Origin: an uncultured Treponema sp.
Lineage (GTDB): Bacteria; Spirochaetota; Spirochaetia; Treponematales; Treponemataceae
Reading direction: 5' to 3'
NCBI GenBank assembly: GCA_934667505.1
Contig: CAKULY010000021.1
Location: 1-33,974 of the forward strand
DNA length: 33,974 nucleotides
Shown here: one piece after another, positions 14,210-20,881 of the stretch
How positions within the stretch are numbered: the first letter of the stretch is position 1
Layout: each line of letters starts with the position of its first letter
The notes under the pieces: generated by a model
Seen by the model: the letters and a program-made list of their open reading frames with translations, nothing else
What the model was told of the DNA's origin: nothing
Database searches by the model: none
Position numbers and translations under genes: made by a program

Positions 14210-14272
14210 TAAATAAAAAAAGACCGTCAGCCCTAAGCACAATTTTTTACGCTCGGACGCAACGGTCTTTTA
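14210..14272 (-). terminator. Long-loop hairpin with T-run upstream of the lipoprotein gene
   Basis: AAAAGACCGT (14218-14227) pairs with ACGGTCTTTT (14262-14271) around a 34-base loop. On the minus strand it is followed by seven T residues. A -10-like TATACA (minus, 14292-14287) lies just upstream, so this could be a short RNA with its own terminator or an attenuator for the lipoprotein mRNA. Confidence 0.45.
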
Positions 14273-14310
14273 ATAACTTAATAAATTGTATAAAAGAGAG
14301 AATTTTCTAC

Positions 14311-14377
14311 TGTTCTGTTCTGTTCTGTTCTGTTCTGTTCTGTTCTGTTCTGTTCTGTTCTGTTCTGTTCTGTTCTG
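14311..14377. repeat. Pentanucleotide microsatellite, 13 copies of TGTTC
   Basis: Thirteen perfect TGTTC units (14311-14375) plus TG. On the minus strand this is a GAACA tract ending about 18 bases before a -10-like TATACA, upstream of the lipoprotein leader. Confidence 0.95.
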
Positions 14378-14533
14378 ACAAGATTGTGTTTCTCCCTTTT
14401 TTATTTGTCAAGCAGTATTTCTTTTTTCTTTATAGCACGGTTTTTCAGCTAAGTAAAGGGGATTTCGTTTTTTTCAACAACTTTACACTTATAGTTGCGT
14501 TGCTTTTATAATTTTTGGGGCTAAAACACGCCA

Positions 14534-14568
14534 ATGACACGCATAAAAAATCATGCTAAAATAAAAAA
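14534..14568 (+). promoter_or_regulatory. Leaderless promoter of the SAP/DUF6434 operon
   Basis: ATGACA (14534-14539), 17-bp spacer, TAAAAT (14557-14562), six A residues, then the ATG at 14569. This is one of the best-matching leaderless promoters here. Confidence 0.65.
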
Positions 14569-15168
14569 ATGAACGGACGCCCCTATTTAACAACAGAACT
14601 GAGCACAGAAACTTTCCGCCAATATTATTACCTAAAAGAAGAGCTGGTGGAATTCTGCCGGAAAAACGACTTGCAGGCAACCGGAAGCAAGAGCGAACTT
14701 TCCGAGCAGATCGCTGTTTTCTTGGAAAGCGGAAAAAGAACACGAACAATCCACGAAGCACGGAAATCTCAATCTGGCGGAAAAGCGACTTCCGGAGAAA
14801 TAAAAACGGACAGTACAATAGAAGAAAACTTTGTTTGCAGCGAAAAGCACCGTGCATTCTTCAAGGAACAAGTCGGAAAAAGTTTTTCGTTCAACGTGGC
14901 TTTTCAAAAATGGCTGAAGTCGAACGCCGGAAAAACCTATGAGGACGCAATCGCCGCCTATCATCAGATTTTGAAAGAAAAAAAGACTAACGGCAAGGGA
15001 GAAATCGAAAAACAGTTTGAGTACAACACGTACATCCGAGATTTTTTTGCCGCAAATAAAGACAAAACACTTGAGCAGGCGATAAAATGCTGGAAATTCA
15101 AAAAAAGTCAAAAAGGACACAACAGATACGAAGATTCTGACTTGCAGGCTTTGGCAACGGAGAACTAA
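14569..15168 (+). CDS. SAP domain plus DUF6434 protein
   Basis: The 199-residue protein has an N-terminal SAP-like helix-extended loop-helix (about residues 10-48: YYLKEELVEFCRKNDLQATG then SKSELSEQIAVFL), a fold that commonly binds DNA. After a low-complexity linker comes the DUF6434 segment (SEKHRAFFKEQVGKSFSFNV, AFQKWLKSNAGKTYEDAIAAY). I know of no assigned function; relatives are common in Clostridia and Treponema. It starts an operon: its TAA overlaps the next ATG by one base (TAATG at 15166-15170). DNA binding is inferred from the SAP domain only. Confidence 0.75.
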   Translation: MNGRPYLTTELSTETFRQYYYLKEELVEFCRKNDLQATGSKSELSEQIAVFLESGKRTRTIHEARKSQSGGKATSGEIKTDSTIEENFVCSEKHRAFFKEQVGKSFSFNVAFQKWLKSNAGKTYEDAIAAYHQILKEKKTNGKGEIEKQFEYNTYIRDFFAANKDKTLEQAIKCWKFKKSQKGHNRYEDSDLQALATEN

Positions 15169-15968
15169 TGAAAATAAAAATAGGAAACTTTGACTGCACG
15201 GAATGTTGGGACGGCGTTTTTTACAAGAAACTTTCGGCATTTCCAAAAATAACGGACTGGGAAATTCAGACGCTTCTGGACTTCATCAACTACGAAAAAC
15301 TTTACGGCCGCGAATGTGAAATCGAAGCGGGCGACAAAATTCTTTCGCAAATCGAGCGATTCAAATCGCAAAACAAAACTCGCCTTTCCGCTCCGGCAAA
15401 AATCACCGAGTGCACCGCCTGCCCCACCTACAAAGGCTGAATGACCGATTTTGTGTGCCACACTTCGCCTGTGGAAAACGCGGCAAAAATCTTTGACTGC
15501 GGCTCGCTTCTTTCGCCTGTAAAAGCGCGGAAAATGAGCGGCGCGGAACTTGCAAAGGAGGCACGGAACGCGGCAAAAGACCCGGCGGATTATTTTGAAT
15601 ACATCATGTTCGCTTGGGGAAACTGCCAGGCCGGTGACCGTCTTGTAATGGAACGAAAATTGAAGCGATTCCCGAACGAAAAGGACTTGAGCGAGGATTT
15701 TACTCCCGGCGTAAGATTTTTCTTTGACTACAAAAAACTTTGCACGCACCCGAATGCAGTTTTTGAAGGCGTTCTTCCGCTCAAAATCAAGGACGAAGTG
15801 ATTTTAAAAGACTGGATTCACGCAATCGTTGTGCCGGAAAACGAGCGCGCCGCTTTGGAAAAACACATTCCGCAGAACCTTGCGCAGAAAGTCCACTTTG
15901 TAAAGAACGACTGTAAGGACATCTGGACTTGGTCAGAAAAAGTGTACGAGTTTGTAAAAAGGATTTGA
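15168..15968 (+). CDS. Conserved cysteine-containing hypothetical protein interrupted by an in-frame UGA (codon 91)
   Basis: Two open frames, 15168-15440 and 15441-15968, are in the same phase and separated only by TGA at 15438-15440. Read through, they give one protein of 266 residues resembling a single-chain Firmicute/Treponema family sometimes mis-annotated as a phosphate ABC transporter ATPase. The first part opens MKIKIGNFDCTECWDGVFYK and ends ECTACPTYKG; the second continues MTDFVCHTSPVENAAKIFDC, ARNAAKDPADYFEYIMFAWG, NCQAGDRLVMERKLKRFP, and KNDCKDIWTWSEKVYEF. From memory, homologues have Cys between the G and M at the break (C-x2-C-P-x3-G-C). The alternatives are selenocysteine insertion, a nonsense mutation, or restart at the ATG directly after the stop, giving two subunits. 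It sits between the SAP gene and the DUF3781 gene in one operon. No Walker motifs are present. Confidence 0.65.
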
Positions 15969-15971
15969 AAA

Positions 15972-16304
15972 ATGACGAATGAACTTTTAGAAAATCTTGA
16001 AAAACTGCACACAACGGAACTTGGCGTTGTCCGCATAAAACGAAATCTTGGACTTGAAACTGACGATGTCGTCGCCTGGTGCAAAAACGCAATTCTTACG
16101 GCGGCAAAAAATATTGAAAACGAAGAAACCGGCGGTGGCGAAACTTGCAAAACAGTTTACAACGAGAAATCCAGCAACGCTAACAGCAAAAATTCCATCA
16201 ACAAAATCTTTCGCAAGGGAAAAAACTGGTACATAAAGACAGACGACTGCACAATCACGGTGAACGCGTACAGCTGCACGGTGATTACGGCTCACAAAAA
16301 TTAA
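15972..16304 (+). CDS. DUF3781-family protein
   Basis: The 110-residue protein has the DUF3781 pattern: VVRIKRNLGLETDDVVAWCK near residue 20-40 and the strongly conserved C-terminus RKGKNWYIKTDDCTITVNAY, SCTVITAHK. No function is known to me; the short beta-rich C-terminus looks like a small binding fold. AAAGGA lies about 10 bases upstream of the ATG. It is the last gene of the SAP operon and converges on the ogt-like gene with a one-base gap, with no terminator between them. Confidence 0.8.
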   Translation: MTNELLENLEKLHTTELGVVRIKRNLGLETDDVVAWCKNAILTAAKNIENEETGGGETCKTVYNEKSSNANSKNSINKIFRKGKNWYIKTDDCTITVNAYSCTVITAHKN

Positions 16305-16305
16305 A

Positions 16306-16878
16306 CTACATGAACTTCTGGCTTTTTGGAAGCGAATAACGCTCAACGTCAATTCCTTCAAGCTTCAGAAGCACGATTTTGTTCCTGATTCCGCCGCCGT
16401 AGCCTGTAAGACTTTTGTTTGCGCCCACAACGCGGTGGCACGGAACAATTATGCAGATCGGATTCCACCCGACAGCTCCGCCAACAGCCTGCGCCGACAT
16501 TTTAGCGATTCCGTTTTGCAAGGCGATTTTTTTTGCAATATCGTTGTAGGTCGCAGTTTTTCCGTAGGGAATTTTGCACATCTCCTGAACAACCTGACTT
16601 CTGAAAGGCGTAAGATTTTCAATCTTGAACTTTGGAGTAAACGAAGGATTTTTTCCGGCAAAATATATGTCAAGCCAGTCGCAAGTTTCCTTTATAACAG
16701 GAACAGAAGCGGCGGATTTTATGTCAATTTGGTGAACTTCAAAATCTTTCAAGCTTTTTTCGTGCTTTTTTTCATCAAAAGAATATTCAAACCATAAGCC
16801 GTTCAGAAATTCGCCGTCGCTTTCAATAAAAATCTTTCCAAGCACAGAATTGTAAACACAAATCAATTTTTTCTGCAT
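16306..16878 (-). CDS. ogt: Methylated-DNA-[protein]-cysteine S-methyltransferase
   Basis: The 190-residue protein carries the suicide-acceptor motif IVPCHRVVG with the acceptor Cys at residue 147, the helix-turn-helix region PFRSQVVQEMCKIPYGKTAT (about 91-110), the arginine-finger analogue AVGGAVGWNP, and the GYGGGIRNKIVLLKLEG C-terminus. It transfers the alkyl group of O6-alkylguanine to itself in direct DNA repair. The length and N-terminal domain fit Ogt rather than a bare C-terminal MGMT domain. It lies 11 bases downstream of a lipoprotein gene, so it is probably transcribed with it. AGGATAGCG precedes the start. Confidence 0.92.
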   Translation of the reverse strand: MQKKLICVYNSVLGKIFIESDGEFLNGLWFEYSFDEKKHEKSLKDFEVHQIDIKSAASVPVIKETCDWLDIYFAGKNPSFTPKFKIENLTPFRSQVVQEMCKIPYGKTATYNDIAKKIALQNGIAKMSAQAVGGAVGWNPICIIVPCHRVVGANKSLTGYGGGIRNKIVLLKLEGIDVERYSLPKSQKFM

Positions 16879-16889
16879 TTTCGCTATCC

Positions 16890-18086
16890 TTATCTGTTTC
16901 TTGCAAGACGAAGTCCGCCGGTTTTTACATAGGATGGGTCGGCTCTTCTGTAGCAGGATTCAAAATATACGTAAGAAGCGTTGTAGCCGCCCTGTTTCAT
17001 GGTTTTGTAAGGGTAGACTTCGTATTTCCAGTCGTAAGGCGAGCCAAAATCGCAGCACCATTCGTAGGCGTTTCCAGCAAGGTCGTAAAATCCAAGCTCG
17101 GAAGGAAGTTTTCCGCCCTGCTTGTGGATTCTCATTGAGCCGTTCGCAGGAATCTTGCACGCGGAATTACGGTCGTCCCAGCCGGCAGCGGTTTCTTTTG
17201 GCCCGTCATTTTTTGAGTCGCTCATGTTCCAGCCGTAGTTTTTTGCAACTTTTGACGGCGGCGTTGGCGTGACTCCCATGATTTCGTCCATAAGAGTAGG
17301 CTTTGAGTTTCCGCTGCAAGGACCGGTTTTATCGCCAGGAGCATTTTTTCCGCTTATAAAAGAACCGTCCATGCATTTGCGCGCGGCATATTCCCATTCA
17401 TAAATATACGGAAGCCTAAATCCGTCCGCATTTTTGTTCACGTAAGGATTGTCTACGTTTCCTTTGGCAAGGCTTGTCATGTCGGTAGCCTTTGCGTTTC
17501 CATAAGGAAGCGGAATATTTGATGGTGTCTCGCCTTCTGCATAAATTGAACTTCTGAGCGGATTTTTAAAAGCTGAATCCGTGCAGTAAACCGGAGTAAG
17601 ACCGCACAGTTCGCTCAACGCATTGCACCAAACAACCGCATCGCGCCAGTTTATTCCGCACACAGGGATTCCTTCATCCTGCGGCTCTTCACCCTCGTTA
17701 AAAAGCTTGTTGCTGCCCAAATCTCCGTACTGACCTTCCGCGCCGGCATTTTCAAAAGTATATTTTTTTTCTCCGCGCAAATCAGAAGTCGCCCATTTGT
17801 ACACGAAACGCCACACATTGTAGCTTACCTCGAACTTTGACATGCTGAACGGCGCAACGGAAACATTTTTTGTGACGCTTTCAACATCCTCTCCAAGAAC
17901 AATCGAATCCGTATTCAAAATGTTTATCATATCGATTTTCAAGCCTGAATCTGGAAGAGAAAACTGCGATTCTTCCGTTCTGGGAGCAACTTTGTAATAA
18001 GCGTAGTCGTTGGAATTGTCGCCTGAAAAATCGCAAGAGAAAAACAGGACGCAAACCGCAGGCAAGGCAAAAAGAAATTTGTTCAT
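16890..18086 (-). CDS. SUMF1/FGE-like lipoprotein, compact form
   Basis: The 398-residue precursor begins with a lipoprotein signal (MNKFLFALPAVCVLFFSC; lipid Cys 18). The SUMF1-like domain starts almost at once: VAPFSMSKFEVSYNVWRFVY, IPVCGINWRDAVVWCNALSE, GFRLPYIYEWEYAARKCMDG, FYDLAGNAYEWCCDFGSPYD, and the ending ESCYRRADPSYVKTGGLRLA. The W-x-D/N-A-x-x-x-C-N, R-L-P-x-x-x-E-W-E and G-N-x-x-E-W-x-x-D signatures are kept, while the catalytic Cys pair of real formylglycine-generating enzymes is not evident. It is probably a surface or periplasm-facing binding protein. It is the first gene of a unit with ogt and has a leaderless -10 box upstream. Confidence 0.85.
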   Translation of the reverse strand: MNKFLFALPAVCVLFFSCDFSGDNSNDYAYYKVAPRTEESQFSLPDSGLKIDMINILNTDSIVLGEDVESVTKNVSVAPFSMSKFEVSYNVWRFVYKWATSDLRGEKKYTFENAGAEGQYGDLGSNKLFNEGEEPQDEGIPVCGINWRDAVVWCNALSELCGLTPVYCTDSAFKNPLRSSIYAEGETPSNIPLPYGNAKATDMTSLAKGNVDNPYVNKNADGFRLPYIYEWEYAARKCMDGSFISGKNAPGDKTGPCSGNSKPTLMDEIMGVTPTPPSKVAKNYGWNMSDSKNDGPKETAAGWDDRNSACKIPANGSMRIHKQGGKLPSELGFYDLAGNAYEWCCDFGSPYDWKYEVYPYKTMKQGGYNASYVYFESCYRRADPSYVKTGGLRLARNR

Positions 18087-18098
18087 ATAAAAATTATA
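18087..18098 (-). promoter_or_regulatory. Leaderless -10 box of the compact lipoprotein gene
   Basis: Minus-strand TATAAT (18098-18093), six bases, then the ATG at 18086. No good -35 hexamer. Confidence 0.45.
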
Positions 18099-18183
18099 TT
18101 ACAACTACGGAAAATTTAACACAGAAATTTTACCGCCATTCCCAGATTGCAAAAAAGCAGAATCAGCAGTAAGATTGCCATTG

Positions 18184-18248
18184 TCATTCCCATGCACCGA
18201 CACGGGAATCCATTGCAGGAAATTATCCAATCAAGTTGGATAATGACA
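18184..18248. repeat. Two CTTGA-loop palindromic elements in opposite orientation
   Basis: A degenerate copy TGTC-ATTCCC...GGGAAT-CC (18183-18211) is followed by an inverted copy ATTATCCAA-TCAAG-TTGGATAAT (18222-18244) and GACA. On the minus strand the second reads TGTC, ATTATCCAA, CTTGA, TTGGATAAT. They lie directly upstream of the DJ-1-like gene. Confidence 0.6.
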
Positions 18249-18269
18249 AAAACATTTTTAGGAGAGATC

Positions 18270-18857
18270 ATGAAAATAAACATTCTTCTTTTTGACAAAT
18301 TTGAAACGCTCGATGCGTTCGGACCTGCAGAAATTTTCGGAAAAGCTCAGGAATTTGAACTTGACTATTTTTCTGTTGAAGGCGGAACCGTAACAAGCTC
18401 GCAAAATATTTCCGTCGTAACAAAATCAATCACAGAAGCAAAAGAAGATTCCGTATGGCTTATTCCCGGCGGCGAAGGAACTCGAAGCCTTGTTCTCGAT
18501 GAAGATTTTCTTTTAAAACTGAAGCAACTTGCCCAAAAATCAAAGTACTGCCTTTCAGTATGTACCGGCTCTGCCCTTCTTGCAAAATGTGGCGCGCTTG
18601 ACGGAATCCGGGCGACTTCAAACAAAAGAGCATTCGAATGGGTAAAAACAACTTCGAAAAAAACGCTTTGGATTGGAAAGACCCGCTGGGTCGTATACGG
18701 AAAATTCTACACATCTTCCAGAATCAGCGCAGGAATGGACATGGCGTTGGGCTTTGTCTCCGACATTCTTGGCAAAAACGAAGCGAACGAAATTGCCAAG
18801 CGGATTGAATACGTTTGGAACGACAACCCGGAAAAAGACGACTTTTCAGCAAATTAA
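18270..18857 (+). CDS. DJ-1/PfpI-family protein
   Basis: The 195-residue protein has the fold signatures MKINILLFDKFETLDAFGPA at the N-terminus and YCLSVCTGSALLAKCGALDG with the nucleophilic-elbow Cys at residue 98 (A/V-C-T-G). It lacks the AraC-type helix-turn-helix domain that many such proteins carry, and its length is that of stand-alone class I glutamine amidotransferase-like proteins. Members act as isonitrile hydratases, deglycase/chaperone-like proteins or proteases; the choice cannot be made here. AGGAGAGATC gives a good ribosome site for 18270; upstream in-frame codons run through a palindromic repeat and are rejected. Confidence 0.83.
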   Translation: MKINILLFDKFETLDAFGPAEIFGKAQEFELDYFSVEGGTVTSSQNISVVTKSITEAKEDSVWLIPGGEGTRSLVLDEDFLLKLKQLAQKSKYCLSVCTGSALLAKCGALDGIRATSNKRAFEWVKTTSKKTLWIGKTRWVVYGKFYTSSRISAGMDMALGFVSDILGKNEANEIAKRIEYVWNDNPEKDDFSAN

Positions 18858-18949
18858 AAATGGAAAAAAAATGATTCAAATCACAAAAGCAACTGGCGCA
18901 CAAACAATGAGGCGATGGTGAAGGATTTATAAAGCTAGAGAAAACAACC

Positions 18950-20128
18950 TTATTTATGAGGCTCAAGCAGCCAGTCAATTATATTCCTGTGGATAATTCC
19001 GTCCCGCGAAAAATCAAATCTGTCAGCAGAAAGAACATACTTAGGGAAGTTGTCCTTTACGGCTTTGTATGCGCCGAATTCACGCTCAACGGTCGCTTCG
19101 TCGGCAAGAAGATAGCAGACCTGAAAATAAAGTTTTTCATTTCCCTTTTGCGCGACAAAATCAATCTCGGTATTTTTCATAACACCTATGTAAACTTCAT
19201 ATCCGCGGCTCTTTAGTTCATTGCAGACTATATTTTCAAGACTTGCTCCGATGTCGAGCTTTACGGAATGAATTCTTGCAAGGCTCACGTCCGCCAGATA
19301 ATATTTGTCGAATGTTGAAAGAACTTTTTTCCCCTGAATGTCATATCGTGAAACTTTTTCCGTAACGCAGGAATTGCAAATGAACGAAAGATAATTGTAA
19401 AGCGATTCCTTTGAACATTCCCGGTTTTCAGATTTCAGAAAATTTGCAATCGACTTTCCCGAAAAAATCTGCGACATATTAATAGAAAGATAATCAATAA
19501 TCTTGTTCAGCAGCGCCACATTTTGAATTTTATAGCGGGAAATAATATCTTTTAAAACAATCGAATCATACAAATCAGAAAGAAAAACTTTGAGCTCATC
19601 GTCGCTGTGCAAAGAAAAACGCTGCGGCATGCCACCCCAACGGATGTAATCCATAAGAGCTTTCTCATCAGCTTTTTCTATTCCCTGAATTTCAAGGCTC
19701 TCGGCAAAAGTGAACGGCAGAATTTTAAAGGAAACATAACGTCCGGAAAGCAGTGTCGCCAGCTCGCCGGACAGAAGCTTGGCATTAGAGCCTGTGATGA
19801 AAATGCTCGTATTCAAAAGCCTGAAAGAATTGATAGCCTTTTCAAAGTTTGCAACATTCTGAATTTCATCAAAAAACAGATAATATTTCTTCTCATCTGT
19901 CATCATTTTCTTAACATACTCAAAAAGCGAAATCTCATCCTTTAATGAAGCAAAGTTCAGATCCTCAAAGTTGATGAAAATTTTATGCGAGCTGTCAGTT
20001 TTTATCTCATCCGCAATCTGCCTTAAAATAACAGATTTTCCGCATCGGCGGATTCCAATGAGCACTTTGACAAGTTCATTCTCATAAAAGGGACGAATTT
20101 TTTTCAGCCAGTTTTCTCTTCTTACCAT
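18950..20128 (-). CDS. AAA_14/DUF4143 ATPase, second copy
   Basis: The 392-residue protein has Walker A GIRRCGKSV (residues 25-33), Walker B YYLFFDEIQ (about 82-90), the TGSNAKLLSGELATLLSGR sensor/arginine region, and a DUF4143 C-terminus with LYDSIVLKDIISRYKI and TEIDFVAQKGNEKLYFQVCY (PD-(D/E)xK-like). The role of the family is unknown. It is diverged from the copy at 2129-3358 but has the same architecture and the same promoter geometry, with the -10 box six bases before the ATG. Monocistronic. Confidence 0.87.
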   Translation of the reverse strand: MVRRENWLKKIRPFYENELVKVLIGIRRCGKSVILRQIADEIKTDSSHKIFINFEDLNFASLKDEISLFEYVKKMMTDEKKYYLFFDEIQNVANFEKAINSFRLLNTSIFITGSNAKLLSGELATLLSGRYVSFKILPFTFAESLEIQGIEKADEKALMDYIRWGGMPQRFSLHSDDELKVFLSDLYDSIVLKDIISRYKIQNVALLNKIIDYLSINMSQIFSGKSIANFLKSENRECSKESLYNYLSFICNSCVTEKVSRYDIQGKKVLSTFDKYYLADVSLARIHSVKLDIGASLENIVCNELKSRGYEVYIGVMKNTEIDFVAQKGNEKLYFQVCYLLADEATVEREFGAYKAVKDNFPKYVLSADRFDFSRDGIIHRNIIDWLLEPHK

Positions 20129-20163
20129 ACTGCTATAATAGACTAAATCAACAAAAAACGCAA
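20129..20163 (-). promoter_or_regulatory. Leaderless promoter of the second AAA_14 ATPase gene
   Basis: Minus-strand TTGCGT (20163-20158), 17-bp spacer, TATTAT (20140-20135), six bases, then the ATG at 20128. Confidence 0.6.
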
Positions 20164-20290
20164 CTTATACGGTTCAAACGTACTAAATCAGAAAAAAAAA
20201 TAATTTTGTTCGGTACATAAGGACTAAAATGTGTTTTATAAAATTACTGCCACATCGCAAAAACACTGTACGTCACGAACAGAAGCGTTC

Positions 20291-20401
20291 TTAAACTTTA
20301 CAAGGCGAGCGCACAAAACAAAAATGCGACTCTGTGAAAGTTTTATCAGCCTCTTCACCAAAAACAACTCCGTCATTTTTTGAATCTTTATCTTTTGAAA
20401 G
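20291..20401 (-). pseudogene. Possible gene remnant, family not recognised
   Basis: After an in-frame TGA, 36 codons are open on the minus strand and end at TAA (20293-20291). They include SKDKDSKNDGVVFGEEADKT and a Cys-containing tail. There is no start codon or ribosome site. It may be the degraded end of a gene formerly downstream of the P-loop gene. Nothing else is visible in 20164-20413. Confidence 0.25.
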
Positions 20402-20413
20402 TCATCTTAGTAT

Positions 20414-20818
20414 TTACGCAATATTAGATAAAAATTTTGAAATCCAGTCCGCTTGTTCTGAAAGAAATTTTTCTTCTGGAAGTTTATAATCTTCACATAT
20501 AACTGAATTTGGCAGGATTTCTTTTAAATCTTGAGTATTATCCAGTTTTGAAGTCCAGGCAGTTATAAAAATATCAGCATTTTCTTTTTCTGCTTTTGCC
20601 TTGCCATTCTTTACATAAGAAACGCAGTCTCCAAGACTGTTTATTACAATTTTTTTGCCTTTTAATTCCACAACAGTAATAAAATCACAAATATCCCTAC
20701 CTTTAGGTTCGTAAAAAAGAACTTTTCCGTTTTCATGCTTTATAATTGTCTGCAATATATTTCTTATGGCATTTGTTTTGCCAGAATTTTCTTTACCTTT
20801 TATAACAAAAATTTTCAT
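20414..20818 (-). CDS. Small P-loop NTPase-like protein
   Basis: The 134-residue protein opens MKIFVIKGKENSGKTNAIRN, a Walker A loop (G-x4-G-K-T) right at the N-terminus. A candidate Walker B is weak (ADIFITAWTS), with a Ras-like strand KKIVINSLGD before it. It is short for an NTPase and I cannot name a family; it could be a nucleotide-binding switch or a minimal kinase-like protein. It lies 63 bases downstream of the Cys-rich lipoprotein gene on the same strand and probably ends that operon. AAAGGAAAATTC provides a ribosome site. Confidence 0.6.
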   Translation of the reverse strand: MKIFVIKGKENSGKTNAIRNILQTIIKHENGKVLFYEPKGRDICDFITVVELKGKKIVINSLGDCVSYVKNGKAKAEKENADIFITAWTSKLDNTQDLKEILPNSVICEDYKLPEEKFLSEQADWISKFLSNIA

Positions 20819-20881
20819 TTTGAATTTTCCTTTTTCATTGATTTTTTGAATTAGTGTTTATTTTTCAGTTGTACCGAAAAA

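Noticed and set aside
12275..14242. Longer start for the first lipoprotein at 14242
   Set aside because: It would bury the lipoprotein signal and translate through the leader hairpin. The ATG at 14128 with GGGAG is clearly the start.
14218..14271. tRNA or known riboswitch in the long-loop hairpin
   Set aside because: No cloverleaf, no T-loop or anticodon arm, and no riboswitch core motif that I recognise.
14311..14377. TGTTC array as a CRISPR or attachment site
   Set aside because: Units are five bases with no spacers and no cas or integrase genes nearby. It is a simple microsatellite.
18871..18921. 16-codon ORF MIQITKATGAQTMRRW after the DJ-1-like gene
   Set aside because: Too short, no family, and only a poor A-rich ribosome site. 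Probably a remnant or chance.
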